Shown: positions 32,140-37,558 of the stretch, in pieces
Layout: each line of letters opens with the position of its first letter
Position numbering within the stretch: the first letter of the stretch is position 1
Assembly: GCF_026151205.1 (NCBI RefSeq)
Contig: NC_087072.1
Location: 25,695,799-25,759,798, forward strand
Reading direction: 5' to 3'
Origin: Bolinopsis microptera
Lineage: Eukaryota; Ctenophora; Tentaculata; Lobata; Bolinopsidae
DNA length: 64,000 nt
Notes under the pieces: generated by a model
What the model saw: the letters and a program-made list of their open reading frames with translations, nothing else
The model's database searches: none
Told to the model about the DNA's origin: nothing
Position numbers and translations under genes: made by a program

Positions 32140-34884
32140 CCGGACGTCCGGATTTCCAGCTACTTTTAAGAGTACAAATAAAACCAACTCAAAGTCAAAT
32201 TCATTGTAAATAAAATGTGTAGTTACTTAAAATAGACAATAATACATTTACTTTTAGTGTCGAACAAATTTAGCACAGTTACATTTAAGTTTTTCAGAAA
32301 CCACCCCCGTCCCCTGTCCGGATTTGTCCGAAATTCCAAAACTACCCCTTCCCAGCTCCCTATTATAAATGGACCTTAAAAGACATATATGCAACGTGCA
32401 GCAATTATTTTTTCAAAACTATCCTTCACCAAGAACATTAATCTACCAACATTGGCAGGTTGTGTTTGTTGAGTTCTACGACCCTCGAGCCAGCAAATGG
32501 GACAGTTTGGATGATCTAGACACAGAGAAAAGTGATGCGAGGGCTGTATCCATCGACAACACGGTATAAATGTTTTAATTAACAATTAAGATCTGAATGG
32601 TTAAAATCAGTGAAAAAAGTATGTGTAAATTTATCGAATAATCTGGTTGATCCAAGTTATCCGGTTACCAATTGTTGGCCAATATGGCCACGCACTTGTG
32701 CACATGCAGGGCCCACAGCGTGCAAGGATACAAGGATACAAGGATACAAGGATACAAGGATACAAGGATACAAGGATACAAGGATACAAGGATACAAGGA
32801 TACAATGATACAAGGATACAAGGATACAAGGATACAAGGATACAAGGATACAAGGATACAAGGATACAAGGATACAAGGATACAAGGATACAAGGATACA
32901 AGGATACAAGGATACAAGGATACAAGGATACAAGGATACAAGGATACAAGGATACAAGGATACAAGGATACAAGGATACAAGGAATAGAATACAATGATA
33001 CAAGGATACAAGGATACAAAAGTGATAATTATATTTATTGAGTTCACAATAGTGGTAATCCTGAAATACACATCGACATCATCGGCTTAACGGGTGATAC
33101 TCATAAAATATTTGTTCCGTCGACGAGTCCAACTCGGCGCGCGTCCTGGTAGTGGTAGGTTATAAACCTACAATCATCGGCAAGTATTCATATTGGCCTT
33201 GATTCACGATGTCAATCCTTCGCATCTTGCATCTCGCCGCTCTGCATACGGTTGCATGTAGTCGCGAGAAGCATTATTGAATGCGCGCGCGGCCCAGTGG
33301 TGCACATCGCGCTACAAAGATTTTTGCAACTTAGCTCTTTTCCCACAGCTCAATACTATAATTAAACTCGACCCAATTCCAATTCAATCCTTTACTGTCA
33401 TGTCATGAAGATTTAACTAGTATTAGCAATTAGTAAAGCCATAGGGCGAGCGACATAATACGAGCTGTTTTCACCTGCCACATAGCTTTCTTGATCGGCT
33501 CGACCAAAACCTGACTATCGCCATAATTTTCATCGTGGCTACCAGTACCTCCGACTATAGTTTCTTCCTTTTCAACTGCAACAATTTGCTCCTTTAAATT
33601 TTCAATCTCCTTCTTTAGCTCATTTTGAGTATTACTGAAATGATTCTTTGTCCATAGCTTCAGTGGACAAATCTACCACTTAGTACCACAAAGGATAAAG
33701 TTGTGTTTGTTTAGTTTCTAGCTGTATCGTGACCCCCATTGTCGTTTCACTAAGTAAGTATCGTGGCGGAAGCCACGATAAAACCGCGCACTCGTGCGCG
33801 GTAAGTCTACAACGTATGACAAGTTTCTAAAGGGTTTTCATCAAGCCCAAGCAAGCAATCGTCAGTCCTGCCATTTCTGATTTAGTACCGAGTTTATACT
33901 CAATATGTTCAATAACATTTGGTTGGGGTTGTAGGTTTACAACCTACCAGGACGCGCGCCGAGTTGGACTCGTCGACGGTCCAATTGTGGAAATATATGG
34001 AACAGATATTTTACGAGTATCACCCGTTAAGGTTGGGGGCCATCTACTTAGGACGTCCGCCAAAATCGCATATTTTAAAACCTCCCCCTGTCCGGGTGTG
34101 TCCGAATTTTCAAAACACACCTCCCCCGGACGTTTGGATTTCCAGCAACTTTGAAGATTACGAATAACTTGGTTCTTGTGAGCTGCTCTTGGAATCTACT
34201 TCTAGTTCTCGTTCAAAATACAGGGATCTAAACTTACAAAGTAATGAGTGTCAAAGAGTTGAAATAAATGAAACTTTTTCGTTAATTCTGCCAAAATTTC
34301 CGGACGTCCGGATTTTCAGAAACCACCGCCCCCCCCCCCCTCCTCCTCCTCCCTATTTGCCGGACGTCCTAAGTAGATTAAGATGGCACCTTACCAATGC
34401 TCTCAGAAATCAGGGTACCATGTTATCAAGTTACCAAGTTATCTGTTGCCAAGGTATCTGTTACCAAGGCATATGTTATACCAATGTGTCTGGTTACCAA
34501 GGTATCTGTTACCAAGGCATATGTTATACAATGTGTCTGGTTACCAAGTTATCTGTTGCCAAGGTATCTGTTGCCAAGGTTTATGTTATACCAATGTGTC
34601 TGGTTACCAAGGTATCTGTTACCAAGGCATATGTTATACAATGTGTCTGGTTACCAAGTTATCTGTTGCCAAGGTATCTGTTGCCAAGGTTTATGTTATA
34701 CCAATGTGTCTGGTTACCGAGTTATTTGAGTTGCATATCCCAGATATACTTGCTTGGTGGGCTGGATAAAGATGACAGGCCGCTGGATGACGTACAATCT
34801 TACGACCCTCTTACCAGAGAGTGGATGCAGCTTCCAAATCTCACAACTAAACGGCGTCTCATGGCAGTAGCCAGTGTAGGATAG
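11421..34884 (+). CDS. Kelch-like protein (BTB-BACK-Kelch), 14 exons, about 619 aa
   Basis: KLHL proteins are substrate adaptors of cullin-3 ubiquitin ligases: BTB binds CUL3, BACK positions the ligase, and the Kelch propeller binds the target. The 14 exons join in frame to 619 codons, typical for the family (about 570-650). BTB spans about residues 60-175 (LSDVCIKCG, SANSHYFKAMF, VTIEDVDPDILKSLIDF). BACK spans about 160-285 (VEDTCCEFLKSML, ESQLFEGLITWVKHD). Kelch blades span about 325-619, with GG motifs and W/YD signatures such as CEMYDLHSDRWSNISPL, VERFDPRVGIWERVP and VQSYDPLTREWMQLP. Intron 10 is 12.5 kb and holds a GPCR gene on the other strand. The protein ends soon after RRLMAVASVG; a further exon via a GTAGGA donor at 34876 cannot be excluded. 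The paralogue cannot be named. Confidence 0.9.
11762..11881 (+). CDS. Kelch-like exon 2 (BTB)
   Basis: Acceptor TATTCGCAG, donor GA|GTACGG. Encodes LLEIGKLSDVCIKCGVETF and SANSHYFKAMFLN, the BTB core. Confidence 0.9.
12067..12207 (+). CDS. Kelch-like exon 3 (BTB end)
   Basis: Acceptor GATTTTCAG, donor ACAG|GTCAAA. Encodes GESRKREVTIEDVDPDIL then FEIFNAAN, the BTB C-terminal helices. Confidence 0.9.
12301..15070. repeat. 25-bp minisatellite, about 110 copies, in Kelch-like intron 3
   Basis: The unit contains GGTGGGACAAGTGACATGAT (25 bp); common variants are GACACGATG, GACACAATG and GGTGAGAC. Blocks of variants recur, for example 12500-12900 resembles 13030-13430. Because 25 is not a multiple of 3, all three frames on the minus strand stay open for long stretches; these are not genes. 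The array ends about 12 nt before the exon 4 acceptor. Confidence 0.98.
15083..15181 (+). CDS. Kelch-like exon 4 (BACK start)
   Basis: Acceptor ACATTCCTCAG, donor AAG|GTCAGT. Encodes FGFRSVEDTCCEFLKSML, a typical start of the BACK domain. Confidence 0.9.
15309..15383 (+). CDS. Kelch-like exon 5 (BACK)
   Basis: Acceptor TATATTTGCAG, donor GC|GTAGGA. Encodes GAAELVGWCDQFIRENIL. Phases match both neighbours. Confidence 0.85.
15563..15721 (+). CDS. Kelch-like exon 6 (BACK)
   Basis: Acceptor CTCCACCAG, donor ATCAG|GTGTGT. Encodes WLEYPLELVRTVAG and ESQLFEGLITWVKHD followed by LTELFACIR. Its last 55 nt and the donor are repeated seven more times downstream. Confidence 0.9.
15667..16106 (+). repeat. 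55-bp tandem repeat of an exon end with its 5' splice site, eight copies
   Basis: Copies end at 15721, 15776 and every 55 bp to 16106. Each copy carries CTTACTGAACTCTTCGCTTG then TATCAG|GTGTGT, with only single-base differences. The first copy is the coding end of exon 6. Confidence 0.96.
16173..16690. repeat. 11-bp minisatellite TAACCGCTCTG, about 47 copies
   Basis: Units TAACCGCTCTG and TAACCACTCTG, with some TAACTGCTCTG, abut the acceptor of Kelch-like exon 7: the last unit runs into ACCACAG. Confidence 0.97.
16693..16853 (+). CDS. Kelch-like exon 7 (BACK end)
   Basis: Acceptor GTAACCACAG. Encodes MLRLDVISLKYLYHVI and ECSALINLVKDTRTLPL, matching the end of BACK. The donor is placed at AAGT|GTTTGT because only this keeps the frame; it is a weak site. 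Confidence 0.8.
16935..17055. repeat. Short AT-rich tandem repeat before exon 8
   Basis: About six copies of an AATAATTTACCTTATC-type unit end about 15 nt before the acceptor at 17070. Confidence 0.7.
17071..17195 (+). CDS. Kelch-like exon 8 (first Kelch blade)
   Basis: Acceptor TTGATTGCAG, donor AGC|GTAAGT. Encodes GCGGSLFIMGGLGS and FSLRDMSWQSIM. Confidence 0.88.
17545..17874. mobile_element. hAT-type MITE in Kelch-like intron 8
   Basis: The termini are CAGTGGCGTAACTT and, reverse complemented, CAGTGGCGAAACTT. An exact 8-bp duplication GGTAGTCC flanks the element (17537-17544 and 17875-17882). Interior is 330 bp, GC-rich with poly-G runs, no ORF. The 8-bp duplication and CAGTGGCG ends fit the hAT superfamily. 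Confidence 0.92.
17917..18030 (+). CDS. Kelch-like exon 9 (Kelch)
   Basis: Acceptor TATATTTTAG, donor ATG|GTAAGC. Encodes MWGGAGVVVEGYLLMSGG and LTICNPAM. Confidence 0.88.
18154..18262 (+). CDS. Kelch-like exon 10 (Kelch)
   Basis: Acceptor AACCGACAG, donor TGG|GTAAGC. Encodes EVIWDALSPMTIARFGHGM and GWAYVVG; the glycine is split across the 12.5-kb intron. Confidence 0.85.
18269..18373. repeat. Three copies of a 35-40 bp repeat next to the exon 10 donor
   Basis: TATATAACACCTTGTAAC and TTGACAGTACTGTAAAAC recur three times, starting about 6 nt after GTAAGC. Confidence 0.75.
18540..18896. mobile_element. MITE with about 30-bp terminal inverted repeats
   Basis: The left end is TAGAGTGGACTGCTGCCAGT; the right end, reverse complemented, is TAGGGTGGACCGCTGCCAGT, followed by further similarity. 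Size is 357 bp with no ORF. Outer TA bases may be the target duplication. Confidence 0.75.
18897..19837. other. Intronic AT-rich sequence, no supported feature
   Basis: Only short ORFs without recognisable domains. Serves as 3' flank of the GPCR gene. Confidence 0.4.
19838..20743 (-). CDS. GPCR exon 2 (helices 3-7 and tail)
   Basis: Acceptor CTATTTCAG then LLCTLGVSPNAILILAKRP; 301 residues to the stop at 19838. Includes the basic loop 3 (KRVTRVQRKDKSSDAKKKT), typical of G-protein contact loops. Confidence 0.88.
   Translation of the reverse strand: MLCTLGVSPNAILILAKRPLSFPTIFCKIFGFVNHFSDRYGWFTITCIMVYRCVATVCPLRLRSVTYHPFIYILSLLALFQALICALPFFNLDMVVSRYEYSPNLGECSYEVDGTKAPAMVLLIDVLWWTPFLVCVISCLLFFVFMKLHAKRVTRVQRKDKSSDAKKKTALLTAFFIIAYLPKALLILLDFLMSTERLISWSWFIKTVGDENKAIKVYVYLNLMCKWVLPAGRAAFTPTILHLNTYIQMCNSSRRNTVADPRHILPVTMVTSMSLLTTKLFRVDSEKSLKVNSSSKLVIQQ
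19838..21119 (-). CDS. Rhodopsin-like (class A) GPCR, two exons, 385 aa, nested in a Kelch-like intron
   Basis: A seven-helix receptor at the plasma membrane that would couple a ligand to G proteins; the ligand is unknown. Exons 20868-21119 and 19838-20743 join in phase 0 at donor TTG|GTAAAT and acceptor CTATTTCAG. The start is ATG 21119, giving MNGTDQ with an NxT glycosylation site. Helix 1 has the GIYSN motif (Asn53), helix 2 LAAND (Asp83), helix 3 starts at Cys111 and ends VYRCVATVCPL. Asp of the DRY motif is replaced (YRC, Arg136 kept). Helix 6 lacks CWxP and helix 7 lacks a clear NPxxY, so it is a divergent receptor. A second Cys lies in loop 2 (GECSYEVDG). The N-terminus contains an 11-residue tandem duplication. 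The subfamily cannot be named. Confidence 0.88.
20868..21119 (-). CDS. GPCR exon 1 (N-terminus, helix 1, helix 2)
   Basis: 84 codons from ATG 21119 to the donor TTG|GTAAAT. Continuing past the donor gives a stop after two codons, which supports splicing here. Confidence 0.85.
21031..21096 (-). repeat. 33-bp coding tandem duplication in the GPCR N-terminus
   Basis: Two adjacent 33-bp units encode STVPPAYIYYT twice (residues 9-30). They differ by one base, so the duplication is recent. Confidence 0.93.
21180..21530. other. Upstream flank of the GPCR, no supported feature
   Basis: AT-rich with ATATATAC runs; presumably contains the GPCR promoter but no motif could be assigned. Confidence 0.35.
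21531..23410. mobile_element. Composite element of hairpin modules with inverted outer copies
   Basis: Four modules of about 95-115 bp are bounded by ATAATACCT at one end and AGGTATTAT, or a close variant, at the other: 21671-21764, 21904-21993, 22782-22896 and 23304-23397. The last is the reverse complement of the first (shared ACTGAGAGCTGATAATTTGC), so the two form long outer inverted repeats about 1.5 kb apart. Additional GC hairpins occur, such as CCCGCGACGCGCGGG at 21569-21583 and CCCCGACGTGCTTTGGCACG near 21636. Two copies of AGCGGGAGCCGGGATTATCA lie at 22697-22750. The class is uncertain. Confidence 0.5.
23016..23204 (-). pseudogene. Possible tyrosine-recombinase-like (Crypton/DUF3504-type) fragment
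   Basis: An open 63-codon stretch ends at a good donor CGA|GTGAGT. It reads PLDNIPSEFNNVPFDRITF then LITEITDIKGQPYEAKTFHA and LLLALCR. The pattern (acidic helix, KG-Y-x-TF, LL-ALCR) resembles the N-terminal core-binding part of Crypton-derived DUF3504/ZMYM-type proteins. No catalytic region was found nearby and similarity was judged by eye only. It lies inside the composite hairpin element and may be its cargo. Confidence 0.35.
23411..23624. other. Intronic sequence without a recognised feature
   Basis: Unique-looking AT-rich sequence; no ORF of note. Confidence 0.35.
23625..23733. repeat. 19-bp tandem repeat with ACACGTGT, six copies
   Basis: CTACACGTGTATAATAATG units without spacers. Each has the palindrome ACACGTGT containing an E-box core CACGTG. 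Confidence 0.93.
23734..24158. other. AT-rich intronic stretch without a supported feature
   Basis: No ORF, repeat family or inverted repeat seen. Confidence 0.35.
24164..24526. mobile_element. C-rich MITE, copy 1
   Basis: The left end is GGGCCATATACTTAGGACGT; the right end, reverse complemented, is GGGCCATCTACTTAGGACGT. A 5-bp duplication AAAAG flanks it (24159-24163 and 24527-24531). The interior repeats CCCCTGTCCGG...GTCCGAAT blocks and poly-C tracts. Related copies lie at 32045-32365 and 34037-34387. Confidence 0.85.
24591..24973. repeat. Near-perfect 383-bp palindrome carrying two divergent tRNA-like sequences
   Basis: Arms 24591-24781 and 24783-24973 are reverse complements with a single central base at 24782. 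The same 80-residue frame can be read on both strands apart from the residue at the centre. Each arm holds a tRNA-like sequence (see 24831-24905). Confidence 0.93.
24831..24905 (+). pseudogene. tRNA-like sequence, probably a pseudogene or SINE head
   Basis: GTCAGTAGCTCAATTGGTAG gives a good A box and D arm. The anticodon stem AGAGA/TCTC and the T stem CTGGG...CCCAG can form. However, position 33 is not T, the T loop is ATCATTC rather than TTCGANNC, and the acceptor stem has mismatches. A functional tRNA is unlikely; a mirror copy is on the minus strand at about 24659-24733. Confidence 0.5.
24974..25457. other. AT-rich intronic sequence, no supported feature
   Basis: Runs of TATATA and AATAATA; short ORFs only. 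Confidence 0.35.
25458..26621. mobile_element. Inverted-repeat element with an internal tandem array
   Basis: The left end (TTGGCCGTGCAAGGAGGAAG onward) and the reverse complement of the right end agree almost perfectly for about 44 bp, to GTTCGCTAT. An internal 18/22-bp array fills most of the element (25581-26534). No transposase ORF is present and no clear target duplication was seen. Confidence 0.85.
25581..26534. repeat. 18/22-bp tandem array inside the inverted-repeat element
   Basis: Units of TGAGGGATATATCACCAT (18 bp) alternate with the same plus ACAA (22 bp) as 40-bp dimers to about 26100, then mainly 22-bp monomers. The first unit directly follows AGGAAGTAAAA, which is also in the terminus, so the array probably grew from the element's own subterminal sequence. 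Confidence 0.96.
26666..30752 (+). repeat. 11-bp pyrimidine-rich minisatellite, about 370 copies, before Kelch-like exon 11
   Basis: Units are CCCTTCCCTCA with common variants CCCTTCCCTCG, CCCTTCCTTCA and TCCTTCCCTCA; some bases are lost between 28550 and 29280. The plus strand is almost all C and T, with one A or G per unit. Long open frames read through it (repeated PSPFPHPSLTLP) but are artefacts of composition. It stops about 26 nt before the acceptor GTGTTCAG at 30778. Confidence 0.98.
30779..30916 (+). CDS. Kelch-like exon 11 (Kelch)
   Basis: Acceptor GTGTTCAG, donor GCAG|GTAAGT. Encodes GYKDEALSSCEMYDLHSDRW and ARDGPGVVSLNNSIYAAG. Confidence 0.92.
30955..31142. repeat. 20-bp repeat with CCTAGGTAA, about ten copies
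   Basis: TTACCTGTTACCTAGGTAA and TTACCTGGTACCTAGGTAA units start about 40 nt after the exon 11 donor. Each has AG|GTAA, a donor-like sequence, within a partly palindromic context. Confidence 0.93.
31535..31695 (+). CDS. Kelch-like exon 12 (Kelch)
   Basis: Acceptor TACACTTTCAG, donor AAAAG|GTTCGA. Encodes YKVVERFDPRVGIWERVP and SYGATAVADGKIFCFGG. Confidence 0.92.
31740..32040. other. Intron 12 sequence without a recognised feature
   Basis: Contains ATAGCCTACATATAGGCTAT, an imperfect palindrome at about 31939-31958. No ORF. Confidence 0.35.
32045..32365. mobile_element. C-rich MITE, copy 2 (ends degraded)
   Basis: Shares CCCTGTCCGGGTGTGTCCGA and AGAAACCACCCCC...GTCCGAAATTCCAAAA with 24164-24526, but the outer GGGCCAT termini are lost. 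Includes a run of 28 C at 32109-32136. Confidence 0.7.
32459..32563 (+). CDS. Kelch-like exon 13 (Kelch)
   Basis: Acceptor ACATTGGCAG, donor ACG|GTATAA. Encodes VVFVEFYDPRASKWDSLDDL and DARAVSIDNT, half of a blade. Confidence 0.88.
32722..33019. repeat. 10-bp tandem repeat AAGGATACAA, about 29 copies
   Basis: Highly uniform ATACAAGGAT units with few variants (ACAATGATAC). All frames stay open, giving YKDTRIQG and YPCILVSL artefact ORFs. Confidence 0.97.
33087..34030. mobile_element. DNA element with about 90-bp inverted termini and a short ORF
   Basis: The left terminus 33087-33172 starts TTAACGGGTGATACTC; the right terminus 33931-34030 ends GAGTATCACCCGTTAA. Both contain GCGCGCCGAGTTGGACTCGT, or its complement, and a GTAGGTT..AACCTAC palindrome. 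The interior holds two adjacent perfect hairpins (TATCGTGGC-GGAA-GCCACGATA and ACCGCGCAC-TC-GTGCGCGGT, about 33759-33802) and a minus-strand coiled-coil ORF. A solo terminus-like copy is at 34932-35024. Confidence 0.75.
33430..33672 (-). CDS. Small coiled-coil ORF inside the inverted-repeat element
   Basis: About 80 codons are open between stops, reading NELKKEIENLKEQIVAVEKE (heptad-like) and then VEPIKKAMWQVKTARIM. There is no ATG near the 5' end, so it may be an exon or a decayed fragment. No family was recognised; ORF1-type or transposon accessory proteins often carry such coiled coils. Confidence 0.35.
   Translation of the reverse strand: MCPLKLWTKNHFSNTQNELKKEIENLKEQIVAVEKEETIVGGTGSHDENYGDSQVLVEPIKKAMWQVKTARIMSLALWLY
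34037..34387. mobile_element. C-rich MITE, copy 3
   Basis: Starts GGGCCATCTACTTAGGACGT and ends GCCGGACGTCCTAAGTAGAT with the same interior blocks as copy 1. It lies 6 bp after the right end of the 33087-34030 element. Confidence 0.82.
34421..34722. repeat. Tandem repeat of GTTACCAAGGTATCTGTT type before exon 14
   Basis: Two nested periods: an inner 18-19 bp CCAAGGTATCTGTTGCCAAG unit and an outer block of about 122 bp (for example 34488-34609 against 34610-34731). Ends about 22 nt before the acceptor at 34743. Confidence 0.9.
34744..34884 (+). CDS. Kelch-like exon 14 (last Kelch segment)
   Basis: Acceptor CATATCCCAG. Encodes IYLLGGLDKDDRPLDDVQSY and LTREWMQLPNL, ending RRLMAVASVG and TAG. 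Taking GTAGGA at 34876 as a donor would add exons, but none was found before 38 kb. Confidence 0.82.
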   Translation: MYLLGGLDKDDRPLDDVQSYDPLTREWMQLPNLTTKRRLMAVASVG

Positions 34885-35232
34885 CGGATAGTGTATCCTA
34901 CAGTGTAGGATAGTGTGTACTGTGTACAGTGTTGTAGGTTTATAACCTACCAGGACGCGCGCCGAGTTGGACTCGTCGACGGTCCAATATATGGAACAGA
35001 TATTTTACGAGTATCACCCGTTAACTACAGTGTAGGATAGAGTGTATCCTACAGTGTATGATAGTGTGTATCCTACAGTGTAGGATAGTGGGTATCCTAC
35101 AGTGTAGGATAGTGTGTATCCTACAGTGTAGGATAGTGGATAGTGTGTATCCTACATGCAGTGTAGGATAGTGGATATCCTACAGTGTTGGATAGTGCGT
35201 ATCCTACATGCAGTGTAGGATGGTGGATAGTG
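34866..35232. repeat. Tandem repeat of the exon 14 end sequence CAGTGTAGGATAG
   Basis: CAGTGTAGGATAGTG and GTGTATCCTACAGTG units recur about ten times. The first copy is the coding end of exon 14. The array is interrupted by a solo element terminus at 34932-35024. Confidence 0.88.
34932..35024 (+). mobile_element. Solo copy of the 33087-34030 element terminus
   Basis: About 93 bp, from TTGTAGGTTTATAACCTACC to GAGTATCACCCGTTAA, nearly identical to the right terminus at 33931-34030 and inserted in the exon 14 repeat. Confidence 0.85.
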
Positions 35233-35525
35233 ATTGAACCAAACAAACATCCGATTATGGACTATTCGTGAATTGTTACGACATATTTAATGAATTTGCA
35301 CTACAAGGATTAATTTCTCTTCAGAATTCAGATAATGATTTTATGTCGCAAAAAACTTGTCATTTGTTATTTTTGTGCTTCAAAACGAAAGTGAAGCACA
35401 AACTTTGAAGTATTTGGACTATTTTGAGTTACTGTTTCGATCAATATTATTTGATTTCAAGGACTATCACGGAAATGTTTACTTTGTCACACTATAATTA
35501 TAGTATAAAAGTATAAGTATAAACA
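35233..35525. other. 3' flank of the Kelch-like gene, AT-rich
   Basis: No gene. Possible 3' UTR or intergenic sequence. Confidence 0.35.
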
Positions 35526-35670
35526 TGTGACGGAGTAAATATGGACCCCTTGCTGCTGCGTTTGACCAAATTTTCGAGTGTCCAGTTGATAGGATGGGTA
35601 CACATGACTATTAACTACATATTTGACGACTTTTTTCGTTAAATGGTGCGCCCAGGTTTACTCCGTCACA
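35526..35670. mobile_element. Small MITE with TGTGACGGAG termini
   Basis: TGTGACGGAGTAAA on the left and the reverse complement TGTGACGGAGTAAA on the right enclose about 145 bp. Confidence 0.65.
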
Positions 35671-36049
35671 CATTCAAGAAAATATATGAGGAATGTTTAG
35701 GGCACCCTGAAAAGGAATGCTGAGTAGTGTAGGATTACTTTGTGACCTGGAAGTGCTGGAAATTGTTATCTTAAACAATTATCTCCGAATGTGTGTGTGT
35801 CTGTCTGTCTGCGTGTAATTTCCGAGCGGGTTAATCAAGAAAACGGTAAGAGTTACGGGGCTGGTTTTTTGGTATAGTGCCGACAAAACTATGATCGGAT
35901 TGAGGAAGCCATATGATTAAGCTAAGGTTTTTTAATCGGCCGGTGGTAAGTGGTTTAATTCATAATTGATGGTTTTGTACCACAAATGTGACATAAAATG
36001 GCTCACATTTTCTCTCTCCTCGCTCTCTCTCCCATTACTGCATATTATG
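35671..36049. other. Repeat-like flank with TG-rich segment
   Basis: GTGTGTGTGTCTGTCTGTCT followed by TTTCCGAGCGGGTTAATCAAG, which looks like a dispersed repeat; no second copy occurs in the window. Confidence 0.35.
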
Positions 36050-36698
36050 TAGCGTTGGTACATATATCATAATTAGGTTAGCCTCGATATAGTTATACTG
36101 TCATTTAATACTATAAGATTAAGATTATTAGGGGAGGGAGCACTCATTGCGGTCTGTTTGTTTACTTCCATACGACTATGTAATGCATGTTTTCAAATAT
36201 AATAGGCGGGTGTGGTGCGGAGTTAATTTCTAAAATGATTTAAATAAAAATGGAAAGCGGTTCAACTTCAAGACGGGAGTGATGAGGTATAATAGTCGTG
36301 GTACAGGGTGTACGGACCTTATGTTCATGGAATGTGGTGCGTAATAATGACTTAATTATCCACGAGAAAGAACTGACTATGCGATTATGAGTGGATAATT
36401 AAGTCATTATTAGGCACCACATTCCATGATCATAAGGTCCGTACACTCTGTACCACAACTATTACAGTTACACCTCATCACTCCCGTCTTGAACCGCTTT
36501 AAATCGTTTTAGAAGTTAACCCTTATTAACTCCGCACCACACCCGCCTATTATATTTGAAAACATGCATTACATTGTCGTATGAAACTGAAAGTGTGAAC
36601 TCTGTCTACAGTCCAAACAGACCGCAATGAGTGCTCCCTCCCTAATAAGCTTATAGTATTAAATGATAGTGTAATTATGATTCATGTACCAACGCTAC
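36050..36698. mobile_element. Foldback element with about 300-bp inverted arms
   Basis: The left arm 36050-36365 and right arm 36380-36698 are imperfect reverse complements. Shared blocks include GTAGCGTTGGTAC, GGGAGCACTCATTGCGGTCT, CAAGACGGGAGTGATGAGGT and GTGGATAATTAAGTCATTAT. Only a short loop remains in the centre. No ORF. Confidence 0.9.
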
Positions 36699-36799
36699 AC
36701 CCAGGAAACCTTACTATATACTGGCTGGGGCCTAACTTCGAAAGTAAAAGAGTTCAAGTAAAAAGAATTCAATATTCTTTCAGAACCAATTGGTAGATT

Positions 36800-37200
36800 A
36801 TATTTATTGTCCACCACATCTGCAGATGTGACCAACGAAGAAGTTCTTAGGAGGGCTGGCATCAAGTCAGTCGAGACTTTCATCAGTGCTGCCAGGCTAC
36901 GTTGGTATGGACATGTAGTTAGAATGCCAGACTCTAGACTACCGAGGTTTCTGTTGAACTGGAAGCCAAATTATGGAAAGAGGTCAAGGGGCAGACCCCG
37001 TAAGAACTGGAAGTCCTGCGTACTCGAAGATGCTGCTAAGTTTACAGGTGTTGAAAACATCGACAACAACACGACAGAAGCTTTGGCTACCAACCGAGTA
37101 CAGTGGAGACATATGTTACGCCGCCAACGCGATGTGTGTGATGCAGGCCACTCCAACGACTAGGAGGAGACCTTACCATGTATGTATGTATGTGTATGTA
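36800..37200 (+). mobile_element. 3' fragment of a RTE/CR1-type LINE
   Basis: The frame 36807-37163 encodes VTNEEVLRRAGIKSVETF, LRWYGHVVRMPDSRLPR and GKRSRGRPRKNWKS. This is the C-terminal segment found after the RT domain in many animal LINEs. It ends at TAG 37161-37163 and is followed by an ATGTATGTATGTGTATG tail. The copy is 5' truncated at about 36800, next to the foldback element. Confidence 0.85.
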
Positions 37201-37470
37201 ACATCTGCAGAGCTCAAGTTTAACAATGTTAAGTTAAATTTTGCTAAGTCACTAAAAATGTGACAGAATTAACATTTTTTACCCCAACAATATAAATTTA
37301 ATACGGAAAACTGGTATGGACTGCTATATTTCTTGTTTTTGTCTGCCCTATTTTTGTCCGTCTTGAAAATATAAGGTACCGCACGGACAAAAAAAACATG
37401 AGCTGGGGCTTCCACCGTTCAATTAATGTCCGTTCAAATAAAGTACGACAAGGTACGTTTAAAAGTAAAT
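37201..37470. repeat. Fragment related to the 4527-5267 MITE
   Basis: CAATTAATGTCCGTTCAAAT at 37420-37439 and AAGTACGACAAGGTACG match the right end of the earlier element. Other GGACAAAAA and TTTTTGTCCG segments nearby are inverted. Confidence 0.5.
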
Positions 37471-37471
37471 G

Positions 37472-37558
37472 TGCTTTTTGCGGAAATATAGTGCGCGCTG
37501 TAAATGTGATACGCCCACTATATTTACGTAACTTATCACATTTATATTTCCGCAAAAA
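37472..37558. repeat. Hairpin-forming inverted repeat
   Basis: CTTTTTGCGGAAATATA and its exact reverse complement end the segment. Inner halves TGTAAATGTGATA and TATCACATTTATA pair as well. Confidence 0.8.

Noticed and set aside
32610-33071. ORFs of YKDTRIQG and YPCILVSL repeats
   Set aside because: Both strands and all frames are open in a 10-bp repeat; no codon constraint.
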